Position numbers and translations under genes: made by a program. Positions 1 through 4,501 of a stretch of DNA of 5,177 nucleotides are shown here, one piece after another. Position 1 is the stretch's first letter. Every line of letters starts with the position of its first letter. The stretch spans positions 1 to 5,177 of the forward strand of contig CAMKTM010000173.1 of the NCBI GenBank assembly GCA_946415695.1, written 5' to 3'. The notes under the pieces were generated by a model that saw nothing but the letters and a program-made list of their open reading frames with translations, searched no databases and was not told the DNA's origin. The DNA comes from an uncultured Prevotellaceae bacterium (GTDB lineage: Bacteria > Bacteroidota > Bacteroidia > Bacteroidales > Bacteroidaceae).

Positions 1-37
1 TGACCATGCAATTGCAAGTACATGACCATGCAATTGC
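1..37. repeat. Two direct copies of a 15-bp sequence with palindromic core, at window edge
   Basis: The sequence TGACCATGCAATTGC occurs at 1-15 and again, identically, at 23-37, a period of 22 bases. Each copy ends in the 8-bp palindrome GCAATTGC. Just inside and outside the second copy, GTACATG (18-24) is matched by the inverted CATGTAC (43-49). The first copy begins at base 1, so more copies may lie to the left and the true extent cannot be seen. It could be a short tandem array, a set of protein-binding sites or the end of a mobile element. No function is assigned. Confidence 0.6.
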
Positions 38-161
38 TTATACATGTACAAGCAAACAACACCCTGTGCCGCGTCGTGCCATTCATAACAGTTCGCTTGC
101 GGAAAAGCTCTTGGGCTCTCCCCGCTTATCAACGTTCTTTGTAAGAAAAAAGCCAAATTAT

Positions 162-192
162 TTTGCGAAGCACAAGTTTATTTGTAACTTTG
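162..192 (+). promoter_or_regulatory. Bacteroidales-type promoter (TTTG - 19 bp - TAACTTTG)
   Basis: TTTG at 162-165 is followed, after 19 bases, by TAACTTTG at 185-192. This matches the established Bacteroides primary sigma factor consensus, a -33 TTTG and a -7 TAnnTTTG separated by about 19-21 bases. Transcription would start a few bases past 192, near 197-200, and run rightward. The first gene downstream is the methyltransferase at 548, so this is the best visible promoter for the methyltransferase/DUF262-HNH operon, or for a separate RNA made from the folded element in between. Confidence 0.6.
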
Positions 193-197
193 CAAAC

Positions 198-234
198 GGA
201 AAGGCTTGAAATCCTTCAGCGGAAGGGGCTTTCC
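198..234 (+). other. Nested hairpin at predicted transcript start
   Basis: GGAAAG (198-203) pairs with CTTTCC (229-234), and inside it CCTTC (213-217) pairs with GAAGG (222-226) around a four-base loop AGCG. The outer stem begins at the predicted transcription start of the 162-192 promoter, so it could cap and stabilise the 5' end of the RNA. No U-run follows, so it is not a standard intrinsic terminator. The stems are short enough that chance pairing is possible. Confidence 0.35.
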
Positions 235-276
235 ATATCTTATTAGTGAAAACAGAAAAGCATTTGCTATTATTTC

Positions 277-464
277 GCGTTAAGCCAAAAAGCCTAGGAA
301 ACTGTTTGGAATAAGAAACGCTCGGAAGTAATAGAGATAGTGGGTACTGGAATAGTGTGCCTTCTTTCCTCATCGGTATAGCAATGCATTCATGCCACTT
401 GGCGTGATGCATTCTTATAGATGAGGATGGGGTTCCAATTCCTAGGCTTGCCCCAGCTTAACGC
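277..464 (+). other. Large folded element: possible structured RNA or MITE-like element
   Basis: An imperfect inverted repeat closes this 188-base stretch. GCGTTAAGC (277-285) pairs with GCTTAACGC (456-464); after a 4/6-base internal loop AAGCCTAGGAA (290-300) pairs with TTCCTAGGCTT (439-449); after a five-base bulge TTGGAA (306-311) pairs with TTCCAA (433-438). That is 26 pairs. Inside lies a second long hairpin: CCTCATC (368-374) with GATGAGG (420-426), TATA (377-380) with TATA (416-419), AATGCAT (383-389) with ATGCATT (407-413), and CATGCCA (391-397) with TGGCGTG (400-406), 25 pairs including one G-U on the plus strand. Bases 312-367 between the two stems show no strong pairing. The arrangement suits either a structured leader/non-coding RNA below the 162-192 promoter or a small non-autonomous mobile element. 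No flanking target duplication is visible, which argues mildly against the latter. I do not recognise a known RNA family. Confidence 0.5.
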
Positions 465-499
465 ATAAGGATGGCATCACGCTTTCTTTGTGCGCAAAG

Positions 500-546
500 G
501 CGATTGATAGTCAGATGCCAGTAACGAAACTTAAACTATCAATCGC
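500..546 (+). promoter_or_regulatory. Perfect 12-bp inverted repeat ending at the methyltransferase start
   Basis: GCGATTGATAGT (500-511) is matched exactly by its reverse complement ACTATCAATCGC (535-546), with 23 bases between. The right arm ends one base before the ATG at 548. As RNA, the hairpin would occupy the ribosome landing zone and could repress translation; as DNA, it could be an operator for a dimeric protein, possibly the methyltransferase itself, since some type II methyltransferases regulate their own genes. A smaller hairpin just before it (CTTTG 486-490 with CAAAG 495-499, extended by CGC 480-482 with GCG 500-502) uses bases of the left arm and could compete with it. The repeat is seen directly; the regulatory role is inferred. 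Confidence 0.55.
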
Positions 547-547
547 T

Positions 548-1630
548 ATGGTCAGAGAAACATTATGCAAAGCAAAAGAAGCGAAGAACGATGAGTTCTA
601 CACCCAGTACCACGACATAGAGCGTGAGGTGGAAGCATACCTTGAATACGACCCCAATGTGTTTCAGGGCAAGACGGTGCTGCTTCCTTGCGACGACCCT
701 GAATGGAGCAACTTTACACGCTACTTTGCGCAGAACTTCGAGCGGCTGGGCTTGAAGAAGCTGATAAGCACAAGCTATGCGCCTGAAAGTAAAAAATATA
801 AAGGCGGTTATCAGTTAACACTTTTTGAAACAGAATCACCTTTATACGATGCTGACAAGACAAAGACACATGGAAAGATCTTTATTCTTGACGAAGACAT
901 TAATGGTGACGGACGATTCAATATCAATGACCTTAAATGGCAATACTTGGAGGGAGATGGTGATTTCCGAAGCAGAGAAATACGCAAACTTCGTGACGAA
1001 GCGGATTTTATCGTTACCAATCCGCCATTCTCTTTGTTCAGAGAATTCTTAAAATGGATAGTAGAAGCGAATAAGAAGTTTCTAATTATTGGCAATCAAA
1101 ATGCTATTACATATAAGGAAGTTTTTCCACTGATAAAAGATAATCGTGTTTGGTTAGGAATTACTATGGACAGCAGCAATAGATGGTTTCAGTTGCCAGA
1201 CAATTACGAGAACTATCATAAAATAGAGAATGGAAAGAAATTTGCTTTTGTTGCAGGACCATTATGGTATACAAATATCGAACATGGGAGACGGCATCAA
1301 CCATTACAGCTGATGACAATGGCAGATAACCTAAAGTATAGCAAACACAAAGAAATTAAAGGAAAAACAAGTTATGACCACTATGACAATTATGATGCTA
1401 TTGAAGTTCCAAAAGTTGATGCAATCCCGTCTGATTATGGGGGCGTCATGGGCGTTCCAATTTCTTTTTTAAGAAAGTATTGTCCAGAACAGTATGAGAT
1501 ACTTGGAGCAACAGAAAGTGAGGGGAAAGGTTTTTCAAACGGATTGTGGAATGAGAGAAGCCAAACATCGCAAGCTTTAATCAATGGGGTAAGGATTTAC
1601 AAAAGATTATTTATCCGCAAGAAACAATAA
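548..1630 (+). CDS. M.EcoRI-family adenine-specific DNA methyltransferase
   Basis: This 360-residue protein would transfer a methyl group from S-adenosylmethionine to adenine N6 in a specific DNA site. From memory of M.EcoRI (about 326 residues), the match runs the full length: KAKxxKxDEFYTQY near residues 8-21, PCDDPEWSNF (47-56), GDGDFRS (136-142), the catalytic motif TNPPFSLFREFL (157-168), KKFLIIGNQNAITYKEVF (176-193), YDNYDAI (279-285) and GVMGVPISFL (299-308). The ATG at 548 is chosen because homology begins there; in-frame TTG (488) and ATG (515) starts would add 20 or 11 unrelated residues across the inverted repeat. It leads an operon with the nuclease gene 11 bases downstream. Oddities: residues 1-80 are encoded by DNA of about 53% GC, the rest by DNA near 30%, and residues 117-129 form an EF-hand/dockerin-like loop absent from M.EcoRI as I recall it. 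Family assignment is firm; the recognition site is unknown and need not be GAATTC. Confidence 0.93.
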   Translation: MVRETLCKAKEAKNDEFYTQYHDIEREVEAYLEYDPNVFQGKTVLLPCDDPEWSNFTRYFAQNFERLGLKKLISTSYAPESKKYKGGYQLTLFETESPLYDADKTKTHGKIFILDEDINGDGRFNINDLKWQYLEGDGDFRSREIRKLRDEADFIVTNPPFSLFREFLKWIVEANKKFLIIGNQNAITYKEVFPLIKDNRVWLGITMDSSNRWFQLPDNYENYHKIENGKKFAFVAGPLWYTNIEHGRRHQPLQLMTMADNLKYSKHKEIKGKTSYDHYDNYDAIEVPKVDAIPSDYGGVMGVPISFLRKYCPEQYEILGATESEGKGFSNGLWNERSQTSQALINGVRIYKRLFIRKKQ

Positions 1631-1641
1631 CATATTAACTT

Positions 1642-2808
1642 ATGGAAGCAAAACTTAGAACCTACACCGTAGGCGAAGTCTGCAACGGCTTTGTCTATAA
1701 CGAACTGGAAGGCAAGGGACTTTATGGGTTGTCGGGCAAACTGACCATTCAGCCCGAGTACCAGCGCAACTACATCTATGCCGACGGCAAGAAGGATGTG
1801 GCTGTCGTGCAGTCGGCTTTGCACCGCTATCCGCTCGGCATCTTCTACTTCAACAAGACCGCTGGCGACCGCTTCGAGGTGCTCGACGGCCAGCAACGCA
1901 TCACATCGCTTGGCCGCTTCGTGACTGGCAAGCTGAGCATCATCGACGACAACGGCATCCCGCAGTACTTCTCTTCCCTCTCCAACGAACTGCAGCAACG
2001 CATACTCGGCACAGAACTCCTTGTCTATGAGTGCGAAGGCACGGAGGACGAGATACGCAAATGGTTCGAGACCGTCAACATAGCCGGCGTACCGCTCAAC
2101 CATCAGGAACTGCTCAATGCCGTCTATTCGGGCGAGTTCGTCACGCTTGCCAAGCAGGAGTTCAGCAACTCGCAGAATGCCAACGTGCAGAAGTGGAGCC
2201 ACTTCATCAGCGGAGCCGTCAACAGGCAGGACTACTTGGCTTGTGCCTTGGAATGGGTGAGCCAAGACCACATCAAGGAATACATGAGCCAGCACCGCCA
2301 CGACACAAACATCATCGAGCTGAAGCAGTACTTCAACGCCGTCGTCGACTGGATTGGCTCCGTCTTTACGGAAACGGAAGCAGAGATGCGCGGCTTGGAG
2401 TGGGGAAGACTCTACGAGACGTATCACACGACTGCCTACAATCCCGAGGAAGTGCAGAAGCTGGTACACGACCTCTATGCCGACCCCTACGTCAAGAACC
2501 GCAAAGGCATCTTCGAGTACATCCTTGGCGGCTGCAACGAGAAGGACAGGAAGCTGCTGGACATCCGTATCTTCGACGAAGCGACGAAGCGCAAGGTCTA
2601 TCAGAAGCAAACGGCTGAGGCAGCACTCAACGACACAAGCAACTGCCCGCTCTGTGCCATCGGACACGAAGCAGGTCGCAAGAAGATGTGGAAGCTCTCC
2701 GAAATGGATGCCGACCACGTCTCTGCTTGGAGCAAAGGCGGCGCAACAAGCATCGAGAACTGCCAGATGCTCTGCAAGACGCACAACAGAGCAAAGGGAA
2801 ACAGATAA
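1642..2808 (+). CDS. DUF262 domain protein with C-terminal HNH endonuclease domain
   Basis: This 388-residue protein joins two recognisable parts. The N-terminal DUF262 (ParB-like/GmrS-type) domain shows IQPEYQRNY (36-44) and the signature LDGQQRITSL (81-90); in GmrSD and SspE the DGQQR motif belongs to the nucleotide-using, modification-sensing domain. The C-terminus is a zinc-bound HNH nuclease: CPLC (335-338), DADHV (356-360, with likely catalytic His359), GGATSIEN (366-373) and CxxHNRAKG (378-386); Cys335, Cys338, Cys378 and His381 probably hold zinc. The middle (about 130-330) is helical-looking and unassigned. It differs from GmrSD and SspE in carrying a classical HNH in place of DUF1524. 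The gene follows the methyltransferase by 11 bases on the same strand, so it is likely co-transcribed and the probable restriction effector of the pair. Whether it cuts unmethylated or modified DNA, and whether it needs NTP, cannot be told from sequence. All expected catalytic residues seem present. Confidence 0.88.
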   Translation: MEAKLRTYTVGEVCNGFVYNELEGKGLYGLSGKLTIQPEYQRNYIYADGKKDVAVVQSALHRYPLGIFYFNKTAGDRFEVLDGQQRITSLGRFVTGKLSIIDDNGIPQYFSSLSNELQQRILGTELLVYECEGTEDEIRKWFETVNIAGVPLNHQELLNAVYSGEFVTLAKQEFSNSQNANVQKWSHFISGAVNRQDYLACALEWVSQDHIKEYMSQHRHDTNIIELKQYFNAVVDWIGSVFTETEAEMRGLEWGRLYETYHTTAYNPEEVQKLVHDLYADPYVKNRKGIFEYILGGCNEKDRKLLDIRIFDEATKRKVYQKQTAEAALNDTSNCPLCAIGHEAGRKKMWKLSEMDADHVSAWSKGGATSIENCQMLCKTHNRAKGNR

Positions 2809-2836
2809 TAGATTTATTAGTGTCCGGTAAACTTAT

Positions 2837-3005
2837 TTCATCATCTCCTGCACCCTCCTAACCATCGGCATTTAGAGCAAATTGTGATTGGCCGGGGCGT
2901 TAACTTCGTCGACCTTCGGTTGACTTCGTCGACCTTCGGTTCCAAGCACCTGCCAATCGCCTTTTGCTCTAAATGCCGATGAACGAGAGTGCGGGAGGTG
3001 ATGAA
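2837..3005. repeat. 169-bp imperfect palindrome downstream of the nuclease gene
   Basis: The outer arms 2837-2857 and 2985-3005 align over 21 positions with 18 Watson-Crick pairs, two that are G-U on the plus strand (2844/2998 and 2849/2993) and one mismatch (2854/2988). After a 5/3-base internal loop comes a perfect 19-bp stem, CATCGGCATTTAGAGCAAA (2863-2881) with its complement at 2963-2981, then GATTGGC (2886-2892) with GCCAATC (2952-2958). The apex (2893-2951) holds a tandem 20-bp repeat. It starts 28 bases after the nuclease stop codon. It could end transcription of the operon, protect the mRNA 3' end, or be a MITE-like or REP-like element. No target duplication or open frame is seen, and no poly-U tract follows, so a simple intrinsic terminator is not supported. 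Confidence 0.65.
2900..2939. repeat. Two tandem 20-bp units at the apex of the palindrome
   Basis: TTAACTTCGTCGACCTTCGG (2900-2919) is followed directly by the same 20 bases with one change, A to G, at 2920-2939. Each unit contains GTCGAC, itself palindromic. The duplication sits in the apical loop of the 169-bp palindrome, where it adds one unit to the loop length. Two copies suggest a recent slippage or duplication; the number may vary between strains. Confidence 0.75.
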
Positions 3006-3033
3006 GCAATTCCTCCCAGACACCAATAATAAA

Positions 3034-3108
3034 ACAACTACGGATTAAACGGATTTAAGCCACGCTGATAATCAGCATAAAAGGCCATTCCGTATAATCC
3101 GTAGTTGT
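3034..3108. repeat. 75-bp palindromic intergenic repeat (ACGGATTA type)
   Basis: ACAACTACGGATTA (3034-3047) pairs perfectly with TAATCCGTAGTTGT (3095-3108). After one mismatch, ACGGA (3049-3053) pairs with TCCGT (3089-3093), and the centre holds a separate small hairpin, GCTGA (3064-3068) with TCAGC (3072-3076). The motif ACGGATT is used twice in the left arm. Similar ACGGATTA-rich palindromes recur between genes in Bacteroidales genomes as far as I remember, which I could not check here. It lies between convergent genes, where a two-way terminator would be useful, but there is no clean U-tract on either side. It may be a dispersed repeat serving as a transcript end. Confidence 0.6.
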
Positions 3109-3174
3109 TGTTATGGCACACTACCTTATCTCATGTTGTTCTCCCCGTTTGTAGCGGAACAATTAGCGAGGGTT

Positions 3175-3204
3175 CTCTCCCCTTTTGGGGGAGTTAGAGA
3201 GGGG
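3175..3204 (-). terminator. C/G-rich stem-loop immediately after the ROK kinase stop
   Basis: CTCCCC (3177-3182) pairs with GGGGAG (3188-3193) around TTTTG, and CTCT/AGAG pairing nearby can extend the stem with a bulge. On the minus strand it begins directly after the kinase stop codon, the usual place for a transcript end. No U-run follows, so termination would not be by the classical intrinsic mechanism. It could also be a dispersed intergenic repeat. Confidence 0.3.
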
Positions 3205-4176
3205 CTACTCTTCCCAGCCCAGTGCGCTGGCGCCGAGCACGGCGGCATTGGCGTTCATCAGGCCGGAGACGAGGAACTTGGCTTTGCCCTTGAAGATTTT
3301 GAGCACGGATTTGTCGTAGGCTTCCTTGATGGGGTTCATAATGAGGTCGCCTGCCTTGCACAGACCGCCGAAGAAGATGAAGGCTTCGGGGCTGGAGAAG
3401 GCTGCGAAGTCGGCACAAGCCTCGCCCAGCATCTTACCCGTGAACTGGAAGATTTCGTTGGCCACCTTGTCGCCCTTGCTTGCAGCGATGCTGACGTCGA
3501 GCGACTCGATTTCGGCGGGTTTCTTCTCGCGAAGCAACGAGGGGCGCTTGGTGTTGGCAAGGATTTCGCGAGCCGTGCGAGCCACGCCTGTTGCCGAGCA
3601 GTATGCCTCGAGGCAGCCAGTACGTCCGCAACCGCAACTGCGGCCCTTGTCCGTGCGGTCCATGATGACGTGTCCCAGCTCGCCTGCAAAGCCGTCGCTG
3701 CCGTAAACCAATTGTCCGTTGATGACGATGCCGCTACCCACGCCTGTGCCCAGGGTGATGACGATGAAGTTCTTCATGCCGCGGGCTGCGCCGTATGCCA
3801 TTTCGCCCATTGCAGCAGCGTTGGCGTCGTTGGTGAGCTTTACGGAGATTCCGGTTGCCTTGTTGAACATCTCGGCCAGGGGAACGATGCCATTGTGTGC
3901 CCAAGGTAGGTTGGGAGCAAACTCGATGGTGCCGTTGTAATAGTTGCCGTTGGGCGCACCGATGCCCATGCCCTCCACCTGGTCGGCGCCGCCTATCTGC
4001 GTCAGCAGAGGCTTCATGCATGCCACGCCTGCCTCGACGAACGCTTCTGCCGTCTTGTACTGTTGCGTCTTGATGCTGTTCTCTGCTACGACTTCGCCGC
4101 GAGCATTGACAACTCCGAATACGGTGTTGGTACCACCCAGGTCCACACCAATCACGTAGGGTTTTACTTTGTCCAT
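3205..4176 (-). CDS. ROK-family sugar kinase (probable glucokinase / hexokinase)
   Basis: This 323-residue cytoplasmic protein has all the hallmarks of a ROK kinase that uses ATP to phosphorylate a hexose at the 6-hydroxyl. Visible motifs are the phosphate-binding DLGGTNT (12-18), NDANAA (116-121) with likely catalytic base Asp117, LGTGVGSG (142-149), the sugar-contacting GELGH (165-169), and the ROK zinc site CGCGRTGC (181-188), with Cys181, Cys183, Cys188 and His169 as ligands; FFGG (268-271) marks the second nucleotide-binding half. Length is normal for the family and nothing is missing. The start at 4176 (MDKVKPYVIGVDLGG) is preferred over upstream in-frame starts reaching 4338, because that extension is low-quality sequence overlapping the gene's own promoter and a tandem repeat. 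It is a single gene, convergent with the nuclease operon and divergent from the exporter. Glucose is the likeliest substrate; N-acetylglucosamine, mannose or another hexose is possible, since Bacteroides RokA-type enzymes are broad. Confidence 0.93.
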   Translation of the reverse strand: MDKVKPYVIGVDLGGTNTVFGVVNARGEVVAENSIKTQQYKTAEAFVEAGVACMKPLLTQIGGADQVEGMGIGAPNGNYYNGTIEFAPNLPWAHNGIVPLAEMFNKATGISVKLTNDANAAAMGEMAYGAARGMKNFIVITLGTGVGSGIVINGQLVYGSDGFAGELGHVIMDRTDKGRSCGCGRTGCLEAYCSATGVARTAREILANTKRPSLLREKKPAEIESLDVSIAASKGDKVANEIFQFTGKMLGEACADFAAFSSPEAFIFFGGLCKAGDLIMNPIKEAYDKSVLKIFKGKAKFLVSGLMNANAAVLGASALGWEE

Positions 4177-4272
4177 AGTTTTGGTTAGAGTTTTAGTGTT
4201 GATAGATTGTATTTTTGGTATATATTGGCGAGTTTTGAGTCGTATGGAGCACAAAAACGCATGGTTTCTGCA

Positions 4273-4303
4273 CAAAGATAGGAAATTTAAGTGAAAAGTG
4301 AAA
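4273..4303 (-). promoter_or_regulatory. Minus-strand promoter for the ROK kinase
   Basis: Read on the minus strand, bases 4280-4273 spell TATCTTTG, a full match to the Bacteroidales -7 element TAnnTTTG. About 19-20 bases further upstream the strand is T-rich (TTTTCAC repeated), a weak match to the -33 TTTG. Transcription would start near 4265-4268, giving a leader of about 90 bases before the ATG at 4176. This placement also rules out the longer in-frame starts of the kinase. Confidence 0.5.
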
Positions 4304-4318
4304 AGTGAAAAGTGAAAA
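4291..4318. repeat. Four perfect tandem copies of heptamer GTGAAAA
   Basis: GTGAAAA is repeated exactly four times at 4291-4297, 4298-4304, 4305-4311 and 4312-4318. The array covers the place where the -33 element of the kinase promoter should be, so on the minus strand it supplies repeated TTTTCAC blocks. Such perfect short arrays can change length by slippage. A change here would alter the DNA upstream of the promoter but not the spacing from the nearest TTTTCAC to the -7 box, so any effect on expression is uncertain. Confidence 0.85.
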
Positions 4319-4377
4319 ATTATTTGTCCGCAAACCATTTTTGTCCTTTTATGGCTTATAATTCCTCATTCATAACT

Positions 4378-4391
4378 CTTAATTCTTAATT
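4378..4391. repeat. Two copies of heptamer CTTAATT before the exporter promoter
   Basis: CTTAATT occurs at 4378-4384 and 4385-4391, preceded by a degenerate copy, CATAACT, at 4371-4377. The array ends six bases before the TATCTTTG -7 element at 4398, so it fills the stretch between the -33 and -7 positions. The same heptamer recurs at 4461-4495 and, inverted, after the exporter gene. Confidence 0.7.
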
Positions 4392-4397
4392 TCTTTG

Positions 4398-4405
4398 TAT
4401 CTTTG
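4398..4405 (+). promoter_or_regulatory. -7 element TATCTTTG for the exporter gene
   Basis: TATCTTTG followed by CAGCCGC is a strong match to the Bacteroidales -7 motif TAnnTTTG. No TTTG is present at the expected -33 position, which falls in the CTTAATT repeats, so the promoter may be weak or depend on an activator. Transcription would start around 4410, leaving a leader of about 90 bases before the exporter start at 4502. Confidence 0.45.
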
Positions 4406-4460
4406 CAGCCGCAAACAGGACAGAAGAAGGATTTTAGAAAATGGGTTATCGTTCATGGCT

Positions 4461-4495
4461 CTTAATTCTTAATTCTTAACTCTTAATTTTTAATT
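4461..4495. repeat. Five-unit CTTAATT heptamer array in the exporter leader
   Basis: Five heptamers run without a gap: CTTAATT (4461-4467), CTTAATT (4468-4474), CTTAACT (4475-4481), CTTAATT (4482-4488) and TTTAATT (4489-4495). Three are exact and two carry one change each. The array ends six bases before the GTG start of the exporter, so in the mRNA it forms an unstructured A/U-rich run at the ribosome binding region. A change in copy number would move the promoter relative to the start codon but could not switch a reading frame, because the repeat carries TAA in every frame. Confidence 0.8.
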
Positions 4496-4501
4496 GATTC
4501 A

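Larger units (their letters stand above)
1..547. other. Gene-free leader region upstream of the methyltransferase operon
   Basis: No open frame here resembles a known protein. The short frames on either strand (for example plus 6-209 and minus 158-412) look random in composition and recall no family. The stretch instead holds the left-edge repeat, a promoter (162-192), a small hairpin (198-234), a large folded element (277-464) and an inverted repeat ending at 546. Bases 50-160 show nothing I can name. If transcription starts near 198, the methyltransferase mRNA would have an untranslated leader of about 350 bases, long for a bacterial gene. Confidence 0.6.

Noticed and set aside
158..412. 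An 84-codon minus-strand frame in the leader region
   Set aside because: It resembles no family and overlaps the promoter and the folded element, which explain the stretch better.
279..462. GTTAAGC and GCTTAAC resembling integron attC core sites (GTTRRRY and RYYYAAC)
   Set aside because: The order is reversed compared with one attC site, no partner cores are found at suitable distances outside, and no integrase or cassette gene is present.
277..464. Retron-type msr/msd RNA
   Set aside because: Terminal inverted repeats and a long inner hairpin recall a retron RNA, but no reverse transcriptase gene lies in the window; the next gene is a methyltransferase.
1597..2784. A 395-codon open frame on the minus strand opposite the nuclease gene
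   Set aside because: It has no recognisable motifs, while the plus strand encodes clear DUF262 and HNH motifs. It is an antisense shadow caused by GC-rich codon use.
3133..3909. A 258-codon plus-strand frame over the ROK kinase
   Set aside because: The minus strand carries every ROK motif in order; the plus frame is low-complexity, Ala- and Val-rich shadow sequence.
4177..4338. N-terminal extension of the ROK kinase to 4338
   Set aside because: The added 54 residues precede the normal family start, are unlike any kinase, and overlap the -7 element and the GTGAAAA repeats.
4441..4479. A 12-residue leader peptide starting at ATG 4441, with heptamer slippage switching the exporter on and off
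   Set aside because: It is out of frame with the exporter, and the CTTAATT repeat contains TAA in all three frames over three units, so slippage could not create a fusion.
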